Positions 26,925 to 35,386 of a stretch of DNA of 64,000 bases are shown here, piece after piece; the stretch's first letter is position 1; each line of letters starts with the position of its first letter. The position numbers were made by a program, and so were the translations under genes. The notes below the pieces were generated by a model that worked only from the letters and a program-made list of their open reading frames with translations, was not told where the DNA came from and ran no database searches. Source of the DNA: Actinopolyspora lacussalsi (GTDB lineage: Bacteria; Actinomycetota; Actinomycetes; Mycobacteriales; Pseudonocardiaceae); the NCBI GenBank assembly GCA_030803735.1, contig JAURUC010000001.1, positions 939,501 through 1,003,500 on the forward strand, in the 5' to 3' direction.

Positions 26925-27745
26925 ACGATCAACCGCGCTACCCGTGGATCTCGTTTACCACCGACTACGGCACCGCTGACGGGTTCGTCGCCGCCTGCCG
27001 AGGAGTGCTGGCCCGCCACGCCCCCGGCGCGTCGGTCATCGACATCAGCCACCACATTCCCCCACAGGCGATCACCGCCGCCTCGGCGGTGCTGACCCAG
27101 ACCGTGCCCTACCTGCCCACCGCGGTGCACCTGGTCGTCGTCGACCCCGGTGTGGGAACCGCCCGGCGCGGCATCGCACTGGAAACCACCTCCGGCAGCC
27201 TGCTCGTCGGGCCGGACAACGGTGTGCTGCTCGCCCCGGCCGACCGGCTCGGCGGGATCACCACCGCCGTGGAACTGGCCGAACCGGACTGGTGGCTGCC
27301 CGACGTCTCGGCCACCTTCCACGGACGCGACGTCTTCGCCCCCGTGGCCGCGGCCGCCGCGCTGGGCGCCGACATCCGCACAGCGGGACCCGTGCTCTCT
27401 CCCGAACAACTCGTGCCAGCCCCCACACCCCACTCCAGCAGCCACGGCCGCAACGTGCGGGCCCAGGTGATCACCATCGACCACTTCGGCAACCTGCAGC
27501 TGGCGCTGCCCGCGACGCGGGCACCCTGGAACCACGGCGACCCGCTGCTGATCACCACCCCCACAGGCCGGTTCACCGCCCGGTACGGCCGCACCTTCGG
27601 CGACGTCGCCGAGGGCGACTGCCTGGTCCTGGCCGACTCGGCCGGGCATCTGGCCGTGGCCGTCAACACCGCCTCGGCCGCCGCCCACCTCGACATCGAC
27701 CGCGACCAGATCCTCGACATCACACCCGCCGACCAGGACACATAA
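26921..27745 (+). CDS. S-adenosyl-L-methionine hydrolase/adenosyl-fluoride-synthase fold protein (DUF62)
   Basis: A 274-residue protein of the duf62/SAM-hydroxide adenosyltransferase family. Motifs are 'WISFTTDYGTADGFVAACRG', 'SVIDISHHIPPQAI', 'VHLVVVDPGVGTARRG', 'LLVGPDNGVLLAPADRLGG', 'FHGRDVFAPVAAAAALG' and 'ITIDHFGNLQLALP'. The Asp-Arg-His triad region that activates water in hydrolases is compatible with SAM hydrolysis to adenosine and methionine. There is no sign of the fluorinase-specific 21-residue loop. The start ATG overlaps the Clp stop codon, so it is translated from the same message; why a SAM hydrolase is coupled to a Clp unfoldase is unknown. Confidence 0.88.
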   Translation: MNDQPRYPWISFTTDYGTADGFVAACRGVLARHAPGASVIDISHHIPPQAITAASAVLTQTVPYLPTAVHLVVVDPGVGTARRGIALETTSGSLLVGPDNGVLLAPADRLGGITTAVELAEPDWWLPDVSATFHGRDVFAPVAAAAALGADIRTAGPVLSPEQLVPAPTPHSSSHGRNVRAQVITIDHFGNLQLALPATRAPWNHGDPLLITTPTGRFTARYGRTFGDVAEGDCLVLADSAGHLAVAVNTASAAAHLDIDRDQILDITPADQDT

Positions 27746-27835
27746 CCACCACGGACCCGCCACGCCACCGCCGCGTCACCCGACGGCAGCGCCGTCGTTG
27801 TCCCCACACCGCCGCCCACACACCAGGAGCCGACC

Positions 27836-28834
27836 ATGACCACCGGGATCCGCCCCCGTGGGTGGCGCCCACCCCGAGCCCGCCGCACCCAGCCACGACG
27901 GCTCGCCGCCCCGCGCCTGCTGCCGGTCAACGGCCTCGGGCCCGAAGACGTCGTGCTCGACGAACACGACCGGATCATCACCGGCGTCGACGACGGCCGC
28001 CTGCTCGCCCTCGACCAGGACGGGCGGCAGCTGCGGGTGCTGGCCGACACCGGCGGCCGTCCGCTGGGCATCGAAACGCTGCCCGACGGGGCGCTGCTGG
28101 TCTGCGACGCCGAACGCGGGCTGCTGCGAATCGACCCGCGGCACGGCCACGTCCACACCCTGCTCCCCGGCGGCGGCCCGGGACGGCCAGCACTGTGCAA
28201 CAACGCCGCCGTAGCCACCGACGGCACCGTGTACTTCAGCGACTCCTCCCGCCGATTCCCACTGTCCCGGTGGCGGCACGACCTCATGGAACACTCCGGC
28301 ACCGGCCGGTTGTGGCGCCTACCGCCGGACGGGCCCGCCGAGGTGCTGCTCGACGGGCTGCAATTCGCCAACGGGGTGGCACTGACCCCCGACGAGACGA
28401 GCGTGGTGGTGGCCGAAACCGGCGCCTACCGGCTGCGCCGCGTGATGCTGACCGGGCCCCGCGCGGGCAGCAGCGACACGATGCTGTCGGCGATGGCCGG
28501 TTTCCCCGACAACATCTCCACCGGCACCGACGGGCTGATCTGGGTGACCCAGGCCGCGGCACGCAGCCGCCTGCTCGACACCGCCCACACCCACGCCCCG
28601 GCGCTGCTGCGCCTGGCCGCCGCACTACCGCAACCGCTGCAACCACAGCCCGCCGAAACGCTGTGGCTGCTGGCCGTCGACACCCACGGGCGAGTGATGC
28701 ACGAACTCGCCGCGCCGGTGGGCGACTTCGGGATGGTCACCGGAGTGCGCCAGCACCGGGGCACGCTCTACCTCGGCAGCCTGACCAGCCGCGCCGTAGC
28801 CACCCTGCCGCTGGAGCCCGCGACCCCACACTGA
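27836..28834 (+). CDS. SMP-30/strictosidine synthase-like beta-propeller protein
   Basis: A 332-residue protein with repeated beta-propeller blades: 'GPEDVVLDEHDRIITGVDDG', 'GRPLGIETLPDGALLVCDAE', 'CNNAAVATDGTVYFSDSSRR', 'FANGVALTPDETSVVVAETG', 'FPDNISTGTDGLIWV'. The metal-site pattern (E, N, N, D) and 'TGRLWRLPPDG' are typical of strictosidine synthase-like/SMP-30 hydrolases that open lactones or hydrolyse esters. A basic 25-residue N-terminus (RPRGWRPPRARRTQPRR) is not a signal peptide. aggag lies 7 bases before ATG 27836. Substrate unknown. Confidence 0.83.
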   Translation: MTTGIRPRGWRPPRARRTQPRRLAAPRLLPVNGLGPEDVVLDEHDRIITGVDDGRLLALDQDGRQLRVLADTGGRPLGIETLPDGALLVCDAERGLLRIDPRHGHVHTLLPGGGPGRPALCNNAAVATDGTVYFSDSSRRFPLSRWRHDLMEHSGTGRLWRLPPDGPAEVLLDGLQFANGVALTPDETSVVVAETGAYRLRRVMLTGPRAGSSDTMLSAMAGFPDNISTGTDGLIWVTQAAARSRLLDTAHTHAPALLRLAAALPQPLQPQPAETLWLLAVDTHGRVMHELAAPVGDFGMVTGVRQHRGTLYLGSLTSRAVATLPLEPATPH

Positions 28835-28997
28835 CGCACCCACCGGCGGTGAACATCCCCGACCGCGCCGCGTGCTGCCCGGCTGATCGTTTCAACACCA
28901 ACCACGGCGGGTAACCCGAACACGGCCCACCCGGGCCGAGCCCCAACCAGGGCGCCGGCACCCGGTGAGCGCACGATCACGAAAGGGGAGTCCCGCC

Positions 28998-30965
28998 GTG
29001 CCCGCACGCACCCTGGCGCACAAACTCATCGCCGAACACCTCGTCGACGGCCACATGACTCCCGGTCACGAGGTGGCGCTGTCGGTCGACCAGACCCTGA
29101 CCCAGGACGCCACCGGCACACTGGTCATGCAGGAACTCGAGTCACTGGGGCTGCGGCGCGCCCGCACCGAGGTCAGCGTGCAGTACGTCGACCACAACCT
29201 GCTGCAGGCCGACGAGAAAAACGCCGAGGACCACGAATTCCTGCGCACCGCCGCACAGCGCTACGGGCTGTGGTACTCCAAACCCGGCAACGGCGTGTCC
29301 CACCCCACCCACATGCAGCGGTTCGGCATCCCGGGCAAATCCATGGTCGGCTCCGACTCGCACACCTGCGCCGCCGGATCACTGGGCATGCTCGCCATCG
29401 GGGTGGGCGGACTCGAGGTCGCCCTGGCCATCGCCGGCGAACCCCTGCGCCTGCGCATGCCCGAAATCTGGGGAGTGCGCCTGACCGGACACCTGCCCCC
29501 CTGGGTCTCGGCCAAGGACGTCATCCTGGAAATGCTGCGCCGACACACCGTCACAGGGGGAGTCGACCGCATCATCGAATACCACGGCCCCGGCCTGGCC
29601 GAGCTGTCGGCCATGGACCGCCACGTCATCGCCAACATGGGCGCCGAACTCGGCGCCACCACCACCGTGTTCCCCGCCGACGAGGCCGTGCGGCGGTTCC
29701 TGCGCGCCGAAGGACGCGAACACGACTTCACCGAGCTGGCCGCCGACCCCGACGCCACCTACGACCTCACCGACGAAATCGACCTGACCGGCCTGCAGCC
29801 GCTGATCGCCCAACCCTCCGCGCCCGACAACGTCGTCCCGGTCAGCGACGTCGCCGGCCGCGAAGTGAGCCAAACCGTGATCGGCTCCTCGGCCAACCCG
29901 GGGCTGCGCGACTTCGCCGTCCCCGCCCGCATGCTGCGCGGCCGCTCCACCAGCGACGCGGTCAGCGTCGACATCAACCCCACCTCCCGCGAGATCCTGC
30001 AGGACCTGGCGCGCTCCGGCGCCGTCGCCGACCTGATCGGCGCGGGAGCACGCATCCACCAGTCCGGCTGCATGGGCTGCATCGGCATGGGCCAAGCCCC
30101 GGCGGTGGGACAGAACTCGCTACGAACGTTTCCCCGCAACTTCCCCGGCCGCTCCGGCACCCCCGAGGACTCGGTGTGGCTGTGCTCACCGGAAACCGCC
30201 GCTGCCGCCGCACTGACCGGCAGCATCACCGACCCCCGGGAACTGGCCGAGCGGCTCGGCCTCACCGACGACACCGTCGAAGAACCCGAACACAGCTCCG
30301 TCAACACCGCCATGCTGCTGGCACCGCCCGAGGAAACCGAGGCGCTGCGCATCCAGCCCGTCAAAGGCCCCAACATCTCCGCACTGCCGGACCTGGCGCC
30401 ACCACCGCAACACCTCGAAACGGCCGTGCTACTCAAAACCGGCGACAACGTCTCCACCGACGAGATCTCACCCGCCGGTGCGCAAGCACTACCGCTGCGC
30501 TCCAACGTCCCGGCACTGGCCGAATACACCTTCACCCGACTCGACCCCGACTACCCCCAGCGGGCCCGCCGACACCACCACCCGCACGCGGTGATCGGCG
30601 GTGACAACTACGGACAGGGCTCCTCCCGGGAACACGCCGCCATCACACCCCGCCACCTGGGGCTACGGCTGGTGGTGGCCAAATCCTTCGCCCGGATCCA
30701 CTGGCAGAACCTGATCAACTTCGGCATCCTGCCACTGGAATTCACCGACCCGGCCGACTACGACGACATCGACCACGGCGATGTGCTCCACCTCGACGAC
30801 CTACACCGGCAACTGCCCGAGCACCACACCCTGACGTTGCACAACACCACCCGCGGCACCGACTACCGAGTCGGCCACCGGCTGTCCCCCCGCCAGGTCA
30901 ACGCCGTGCTGGCCGGGGGAATCATCCCCATGCTCGCCGAAACCACCCCCCACCGCGACACCTGA
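28998..30965 (+). CDS. Aconitate hydratase family protein (single-chain, about 655 aa)
   Basis: Shorter than AcnA (about 900 residues), it matches the compact putative aconitase group. Cluster ligands: Cys in 'MVGSDSHTCAAGSLGMLAIG' and the pair in 'SGCMGCIGMGQAPAVG'. The swivel domain follows ('DEISPAGA', 'VIGGDNYGQGSSREHAAITP', 'VVAKSFARIHWQNLINFGIL'). Such enzymes hold a [4Fe-4S] cluster and isomerise citrate/isocitrate or a related acid. GTG 28998, six bases after aaagggga, is preferred over GTG 28965. Whether it is the TCA-cycle enzyme or a paralogue acting on another hydroxy-acid cannot be decided here. Confidence 0.88.
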   Translation: MPARTLAHKLIAEHLVDGHMTPGHEVALSVDQTLTQDATGTLVMQELESLGLRRARTEVSVQYVDHNLLQADEKNAEDHEFLRTAAQRYGLWYSKPGNGVSHPTHMQRFGIPGKSMVGSDSHTCAAGSLGMLAIGVGGLEVALAIAGEPLRLRMPEIWGVRLTGHLPPWVSAKDVILEMLRRHTVTGGVDRIIEYHGPGLAELSAMDRHVIANMGAELGATTTVFPADEAVRRFLRAEGREHDFTELAADPDATYDLTDEIDLTGLQPLIAQPSAPDNVVPVSDVAGREVSQTVIGSSANPGLRDFAVPARMLRGRSTSDAVSVDINPTSREILQDLARSGAVADLIGAGARIHQSGCMGCIGMGQAPAVGQNSLRTFPRNFPGRSGTPEDSVWLCSPETAAAAALTGSITDPRELAERLGLTDDTVEEPEHSSVNTAMLLAPPEETEALRIQPVKGPNISALPDLAPPPQHLETAVLLKTGDNVSTDEISPAGAQALPLRSNVPALAEYTFTRLDPDYPQRARRHHHPHAVIGGDNYGQGSSREHAAITPRHLGLRLVVAKSFARIHWQNLINFGILPLEFTDPADYDDIDHGDVLHLDDLHRQLPEHHTLTLHNTTRGTDYRVGHRLSPRQVNAVLAGGIIPMLAETTPHRDT

Positions 30966-31136
30966 CCCCGCATGTATCCGCCGACCCGACGCCCCAGCGG
31001 TTGTAGCACCACCAACGGGGCCACTACGGTGGGAACCACATCTGGCGAAAAGTAGTCAAAACGCGACACGGCGTAACCGAGCAACGCGCCGTGCCCGCCA
31101 CCTCCTCGCCACCCGGCGGACGCCGCAGGAGGAAAC

Positions 31137-31628
31137 GTGATCGTTTCTCGACCCACACCACAGTCGGTCCACAGCGACCAGCCCGACACCACCCCGGCGA
31201 ACCCGCCCCAGCCGACCGTGCCCACCAGGCGAGCGGGTGAAGAGGAACTCGCACAGGGGCAACACCGACTCGACCCAGCGCTGCGCATGTCGGTGCAACG
31301 CCCCGCCCCCGGTGTGGTGGTGGTGAGCATGAACGGAGATATCGACCTCGCCGCGGCCCCCCGAGTCACCGAACTCATCCGGCAACGCCTCACCGCAGCC
31401 GCCCTGCGAACACTGATCGTGGACCTGAGCATGGTCTCGTTCATCGACACCACCGGAGCAGAACTGCTCCTCAAAGCCCAACGCCGCGCCGACCAACGCG
31501 GCATCGACATGCACGTGGTCCCCGGCCAGGGCTGCGTGCCCCGCCTGCTCGACCTCACCGGCATAAACGCCAGCCTGACCTGCCACGACAGCGTCAGCGC
31601 CGCGCTGGCACACGCCCGCGAGCAGTAG
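31137..31628 (+). CDS. STAS-domain anti-sigma factor antagonist
   Basis: A 163-residue protein: a disordered Pro/Gln/Thr-rich N-terminal 45 residues, then a STAS domain. 'VVVVSMNGDIDLAAAPRVTE' is beta1-alpha1, and 'LIVDLSMVSFIDTTGAELLL' contains the segment DTTG where family members carry a phosphorylatable Ser/Thr (here Thr). Such proteins bind an anti-sigma kinase and free a stress sigma factor. No kinase or sigma gene is adjacent. aggagga lies 4 bases before GTG 31137. Confidence 0.87.
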   Translation: MIVSRPTPQSVHSDQPDTTPANPPQPTVPTRRAGEEELAQGQHRLDPALRMSVQRPAPGVVVVSMNGDIDLAAAPRVTELIRQRLTAAALRTLIVDLSMVSFIDTTGAELLLKAQRRADQRGIDMHVVPGQGCVPRLLDLTGINASLTCHDSVSAALAHAREQ

Positions 31629-31711
31629 CCGACTCACTCACACATCGTCACACGAAACGCCGAAGCAAACGCACCGATCCAGTCTGAAAAGTGAATTCCT
31701 CACACCAGGTG

Positions 31712-31717
31712 CGATAA
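31712..31717 (+). promoter_or_regulatory. -10 element of a leaderless DinB-like transcript
   Basis: gataat (31712-31717) lies 7 bases before GTG 31725; no ribosome-binding site is present, so the message probably starts at the start codon. Confidence 0.45.
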
Positions 31718-31724
31718 TCAACCG

Positions 31725-32237
31725 GTGAATAGCACCGAACGCCCCATGCCACCCCTCGACGCCGACGAACGCGCCGTACTCGAAGGGTGGCTCGACTTCC
31801 ACCGCGCCACCCTCGCCCGAAAATGCGAAGGACTGGACGACACCCAGGCGGCCACCGCCACCGTCCCACCGTCCGAACTGACCCTGACCGGCCTCGTCCA
31901 ACACATGACCGAGGTGGAACGCACCTGGTTCCGCCGGATCCTGGACGCCGAGGAACTGGCCACCACCCACACCGAGCAGGCCCGAACCGACGGAACCGAC
32001 GGCGGATTCGAACTGGCCGAGCACACCACCCTGCACGACGCCCTGCACACCTGGCACACCGAGGTGGAACACGCCCGCCGCGGCTGCCGCGAGCACTCGT
32101 TGACCGACACCGGCGACCTCGGCGGCCAGGACGTCAACCTGCGCTGGATCTACGTGCACATGATCGAGGAGTACGCCCGCCACAACGGCCACGCCGACCT
32201 ACTGCGGGAACGCCTCGACAGCACCACCGGCATCTAG
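31725..32237 (+). CDS. DinB/DUF664-family protein (mycothiol-transferase fold)
   Basis: A 170-residue four-helix protein. The DUF664/DinB_2 pattern 'LTLTGLVQHMTEVERTWFRR' gives the first metal-ligand His, and 'LRWIYVHMIEEYARHNGHAD' the second and third His/Glu/His cluster. In actinomycetes this fold includes thiol (mycothiol/bacillithiol) S-transferases; the specific substrate is unknown. The start is GTG 31725, with a gataat promoter element directly upstream and no Shine-Dalgarno. Confidence 0.85.
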   Translation: MNSTERPMPPLDADERAVLEGWLDFHRATLARKCEGLDDTQAATATVPPSELTLTGLVQHMTEVERTWFRRILDAEELATTHTEQARTDGTDGGFELAEHTTLHDALHTWHTEVEHARRGCREHSLTDTGDLGGQDVNLRWIYVHMIEEYARHNGHADLLRERLDSTTGI

Positions 32238-32355
32238 CCACACCCACCACGAAGCAACCGGCGACGCCGAGCCGATGCCCGGGAAACCCCTACCGGGGGG
32301 CACCCGGACACATCGGCACCGAAAAACCGGCCGGAACGACGTTCACCGGGCCCGC

Positions 32356-32616
32356 TCAACCCGGATGAGCCCCCACCGCGTCCCGCAGCTGGTCGGCCAT
32401 CGACGCACCCGCCTGCCGCGCACAATGCGCGCAGCAGAAGAACTGCCCCGAATCCTCCACACCGTGCCCGAGCACACGGCACCCACAGTGCTCGCAGGAC
32501 GGAGCCAACCGGTGCGCCGCGCACTCGAACGAATCGAACACGTGCACCTGGTCACCCGCCGTACGCACCTCGAAGGTCATCCAGTAGTCATTGCCACAAA
32601 CCTCACACGACGCCAT
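32356..32616 (-). CDS. Small cysteine-rich metal-binding protein (prokaryotic metallothionein-like)
   Basis: An 86-residue protein with regularly spaced Cys/His: 'MASCEVCGNDYWMTFEV', 'HVFDSFECAAHRLAP', 'SCEHCGCRVLGHGVE' and 'FFCCAHCARQAG'. This arrangement is a conserved actinomycete small-protein family often listed as prokaryotic metallothionein or zinc ribbon; it would bind Zn2+ or similar ions in the cytoplasm. I chose ATG 32616, preceded on the minus strand by gagggggg; a longer start at 32652 is less likely. It is the only minus-strand gene within the C-rich plus-strand run. Confidence 0.75.
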   Translation of the reverse strand: MASCEVCGNDYWMTFEVRTAGDQVHVFDSFECAAHRLAPSCEHCGCRVLGHGVEDSGQFFCCAHCARQAGASMADQLRDAVGAHPG

Positions 32617-32825
32617 GACGCCCCCCTCGGAACCAACGACCGTAACAACCACAGCATGCGACCCCCACCCTGATCACGACAACCACACACGCCGATACCC
32701 AGCGCATTCGTGTCCCGACTGACCGCACCACACCCGAACCCGCCCCGGTCCATGATCGACAATGATGCCCGTGGCCGCACCACGAACGGGACGGCCGAAG
32801 CCAGGACCAGGCGAGGAGGGCGATC

Positions 32826-33134
32826 GTGGACCGGTTCCGGGAATTCCTGCGCACACAGATCCTGCACGACCTGGAACGCCTCACCGACGCCCGACGAGAC
32901 GGCGAATCCGGAGCCGCCACCTGCTCCACCACCCGCATCGCCCGGGGATTCCGCGAATGCGAACTCAAAGCCCGCGTCCTCGACCAGCACCGATACTGCG
33001 GCACCGGTCACGGCCCCTGCGACGCCCTCAACACCTCGTTCCCCCACGAGGACGAACGCGGATGTCTCACCCGAGCCCTGCTCGGGCTGCCCTACAACGA
33101 CCGCCCCGGCTACCACCACCGGTGGCGCCCCTGA
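32826..33134 (+). CDS. DUF6221-family small protein
   Basis: A 102-residue protein opening MDRFREFLRTQILHDLE and ending 'GLPYNDRPGYHHRWRP'. In actinomycete DUF6221 proteins a similar tail (LPYadHPdYrxxWrP) follows a Cys/His-containing middle, here 'HRYCGTGHGPCDALN'. Function unknown. GTG 32826 follows a gaggaggg site. It lies 69 bases before the leaderless MFS gene. Confidence 0.65.
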   Translation: MDRFREFLRTQILHDLERLTDARRDGESGAATCSTTRIARGFRECELKARVLDQHRYCGTGHGPCDALNTSFPHEDERGCLTRALLGLPYNDRPGYHHRWRP

Positions 33135-33191
33135 ACACCACTAGGAACCACAGTCCGCGACAACACCCCGGCCGAAGCCGCCCACAACGGT

Positions 33192-33197
33192 TATCCT
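33192..33197 (+). promoter_or_regulatory. -10 element of a leaderless DHA2 exporter transcript
   Basis: tatcct (33192-33197) lies 6 bases before ATG 33204 with no ribosome-binding site between, as expected for a leaderless message. Confidence 0.45.
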
Positions 33198-33203
33198 CAC
33201 CCG

Positions 33204-34670
33204 ATGAGCGCTCACCGCGCCGACGACCCCGTGCCACTGCGCTCCGCACGAGGACGGTGGATCATCCTCGCCACCATGCTCGGCTCCGGAGTCGCCTTCC
33301 TCGACGGATCGGTGGTCAACGTCGCGCTGCCCGCCATCAGCCGTGACCTCGGCGGCACCTTCGCCCTGCTGCAGTGGGTGCTCGACGCCTACCTGCTGAC
33401 ACTGAGCTCCCTGTTGCTGCTGGGAGGAGCACTCGGGGACCGATACGGCCGCAGACGCGTCTTCAGCGCCGGACTGGTGCTGTTCACCCTGGCCTCACTG
33501 GGCTGCGGACTCGCCAGCGGGGGAGCGGAACTGATCACGGCCCGGCTGGTGCAGGGCATCGGTGGTGCACTGCTGGTTCCGGGCAGCCTCGCCCTGATCA
33601 ACGCCTCCATCAGCCAGGACGACCGCGGTAAAGCCGTCGGCACCTGGGCGGGACTGACCGGCATCGCCGCCGCGATCGGACCCTTCGTGGGCGGCTGGTT
33701 GGTCGACACCGCCTCCTGGCGCTGGGTGTTCCTCATCAACCTTCCCATCGCCGCGATCGCCCTGCTGGTCACCCGGCGCCACGTTCCCGAGACCCGCGAT
33801 CCCACCATCTCGGGACCGCCCGACCTCATCGGCGCGATGGCGGTCACGCTCGGACTGACCGGTGCCGTGTACGCGCTGATCGAAACCCCCGCGCACGGCT
33901 GGAACCCGATCACCGTGCTCGCGGCCATCGTCGGGACGGTGGCTCTGCTCGCCTTCCCGTTCGTCGAGGCGAAGCAGTCCGCACCGTTGCTGCCGCTGTC
34001 GCTGTTCCGCTCGCGCCAGTTCGTCGGGGCCAACCTCACCACGTTCACCGTCTACGGTGCCCTGAGCTCGGCGTTGTTCCTGCTGTCGTTGCAGCTGCAG
34101 CAGACGCTCGGCTACTCGGCGATGGCCGCGGGACTCGCCACCTTGCCGATCACCGTGGTCATGCTGCTGCTGTCCAGCAGAATGGGAGCACTGGCGCAGC
34201 GGATCGGTCCGCGGTGGCCGATGACCATCGGCCCGCTGGTGTGTGCCTGCGGGCTCGTGCTGATGACACGTGTGATGCCCGGAACGGACTATGCGACGAC
34301 CGTGCTGCCCGCCGTGCTGGTCTTCGGCCTCGGACTGTCGGTCACGGTGGCACCGCTGACCTCGGCCGTGCTGGCCTCGGTCGGACGCGAACACGGCGGT
34401 GTCGCCTCCGGCGTCAACAACGCCATATCGCGGATGGCCGGGCTGCTGGCGGTGGCGGTACTGCCGCCGCTGGCGGGGCTCTCCGGGATCGCCGCGGGGC
34501 AACCGCTGGGGCAGGGGTACGCGACAGCCATGTTCATCTCCGCCGGACTGTGCGTGGCGGGGGCGGTGACAGCGGCGGTCGGGGTCGAGAACGCCGCCCG
34601 GGTGCGTTCACTGCCGCTGCCGGCGGTGAACCACGCCTGCCAGGATCCGTGCACCCGGAACCCTCGGTGA
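33204..34670 (+). CDS. MFS multidrug exporter, DHA2 (EmrB/QacA) family
   Basis: A 488-residue protein with 14 hydrophobic segments. Motif A 'GALGDRYGRRRVFSAGLVLF' lies between TM2 and TM3, 'ITARLVQGIGGALLVPGSLA' is motif B, and 'GTWAGLTGIAAAIGPFVGGW' is the antiporter motif C (GxxxGPxxGG). The opening 'LATMLGSGVAFLDGSVVNVA' with TM1 Asp is characteristic of DHA2 drug/proton antiporters. Its codon and strand composition is neutral compared with the C-rich genes before it. Substrate and regulator are not evident; two AT-rich inverted repeats lie downstream rather than upstream. Confidence 0.9.
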   Translation: MSAHRADDPVPLRSARGRWIILATMLGSGVAFLDGSVVNVALPAISRDLGGTFALLQWVLDAYLLTLSSLLLLGGALGDRYGRRRVFSAGLVLFTLASLGCGLASGGAELITARLVQGIGGALLVPGSLALINASISQDDRGKAVGTWAGLTGIAAAIGPFVGGWLVDTASWRWVFLINLPIAAIALLVTRRHVPETRDPTISGPPDLIGAMAVTLGLTGAVYALIETPAHGWNPITVLAAIVGTVALLAFPFVEAKQSAPLLPLSLFRSRQFVGANLTTFTVYGALSSALFLLSLQLQQTLGYSAMAAGLATLPITVVMLLLSSRMGALAQRIGPRWPMTIGPLVCACGLVLMTRVMPGTDYATTVLPAVLVFGLGLSVTVAPLTSAVLASVGREHGGVASGVNNAISRMAGLLAVAVLPPLAGLSGIAAGQPLGQGYATAMFISAGLCVAGAVTAAVGVENAARVRSLPLPAVNHACQDPCTRNPR

Positions 34671-34718
34671 GCATGTCACCGGTCGACCTCGGCGTGAAAA
34701 GTCGACACCCCAAAATGA

Positions 34719-34738
34719 TGGATAATATTTGTTATCCA
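34719..34738. promoter_or_regulatory. AT-rich inverted repeat (possible operator)
   Basis: tggataa (34719-34725) and ttatcca (34732-34738) are perfect 7-bp arms around tatttg, in a 60-base stretch far richer in A+T than the window average. It could be an operator or promoter for a lost gene. Confidence 0.35.
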
Positions 34739-35067
34739 CGTTTCACGGGAGGGGACGGAGGGTCGGCTCGGAGTGGGGACGTGTCGGTGTCTCTCGGCCG
34801 ACATCGGCACAAGCACGGTGACACGTTCCGATTTCTCTCCGCACGAGACAGCGTCATCACGGTGACGAATCCGCACTTCCACGGACCCATGGACATCCCG
34901 AGATCATCGTCCCGGCCCGCCAGACAGCGGAAGCACCGTCGGAGTCGTCCTCAGGGTCCTCTGAGCGGGCACTCAGCACCTTGCGGGCACCGCCAACAGT
35001 TGGAAGGTGAAAGAACGCCGAGAGCGGTCGCCGCGACCATCGGATACGCCGGGCACCAATTTAGCCG

Positions 35068-35092
35068 ATAATACACATTATGTTAAGTAATG
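35068..35092. promoter_or_regulatory. Second AT-rich inverted-repeat cluster
   Basis: ATAAT (35068-35072)/ATTAT (35077-35081) overlaps CATTA (35076-35080)/TAATG (35088-35092). Nested short palindromes in an AT-rich island; no intact gene follows within 300 bases on either strand. Confidence 0.3.
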
Positions 35093-35335
35093 GATTTCGC
35101 AGTGGCGGGTCCGCTCTCCTCCCGAGCTGCGCCCTGTCCTGTACGGGCCCGGGAAAGCAGGTAGAGCGCCGATGCGTGGTTCGTGGTCGTGCTCCTCGGA
35201 ACCCGCGGTGCGGTCTACTGCCCGCTGCGAGAACGGTTGTCCGGTTGTGGTGCCTGTCCGTTGTAGAACAGTGCGATCCCCTCGAGCGCGGCGTACGGGG
35301 CGGTGATCCGAAAACGCGGTACTACTGCTCCCCTG

Positions 35336-35374
35336 CCCTGCGACGAGTCCCTGCGACGAGTCCCTGCGAAGAGT
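35336..35374. repeat. Three tandem copies of a 13-bp unit
   Basis: ccctgcgacgagt at 35336-35348 and 35349-35361, and ccctgcgaagagt (one mismatch) at 35362-35374. It is just downstream of the BKACE gene's stop codon. Confidence 0.8.
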
Positions 35375-35386
35375 CGTGCCGTGGGG

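Larger units (their letters stand above)
34671..35386. other. AT-rich intergenic gap with inverted repeats and a 13-bp tandem repeat
   Basis: About 715 bases with no convincing gene on either strand. It contains a tggataa/ttatcca inverted repeat (34719-34738), a second AT-rich palindromic zone (35068-35092) and three tandem copies of a 13-mer (35336-35374). The minus strand at 35215-35320 reads ITAPYAALEGIALFYNGQAP before a stop, which could be the tail of a lost gene that I cannot identify. Confidence 0.5.

Noticed and set aside
35215..35330. Possible protein tail (ITAPYAALEGIALFYNGQAP) on the minus strand
   Set aside because: No family recognised and no coherent upstream coding sequence; recorded only in the gap description.
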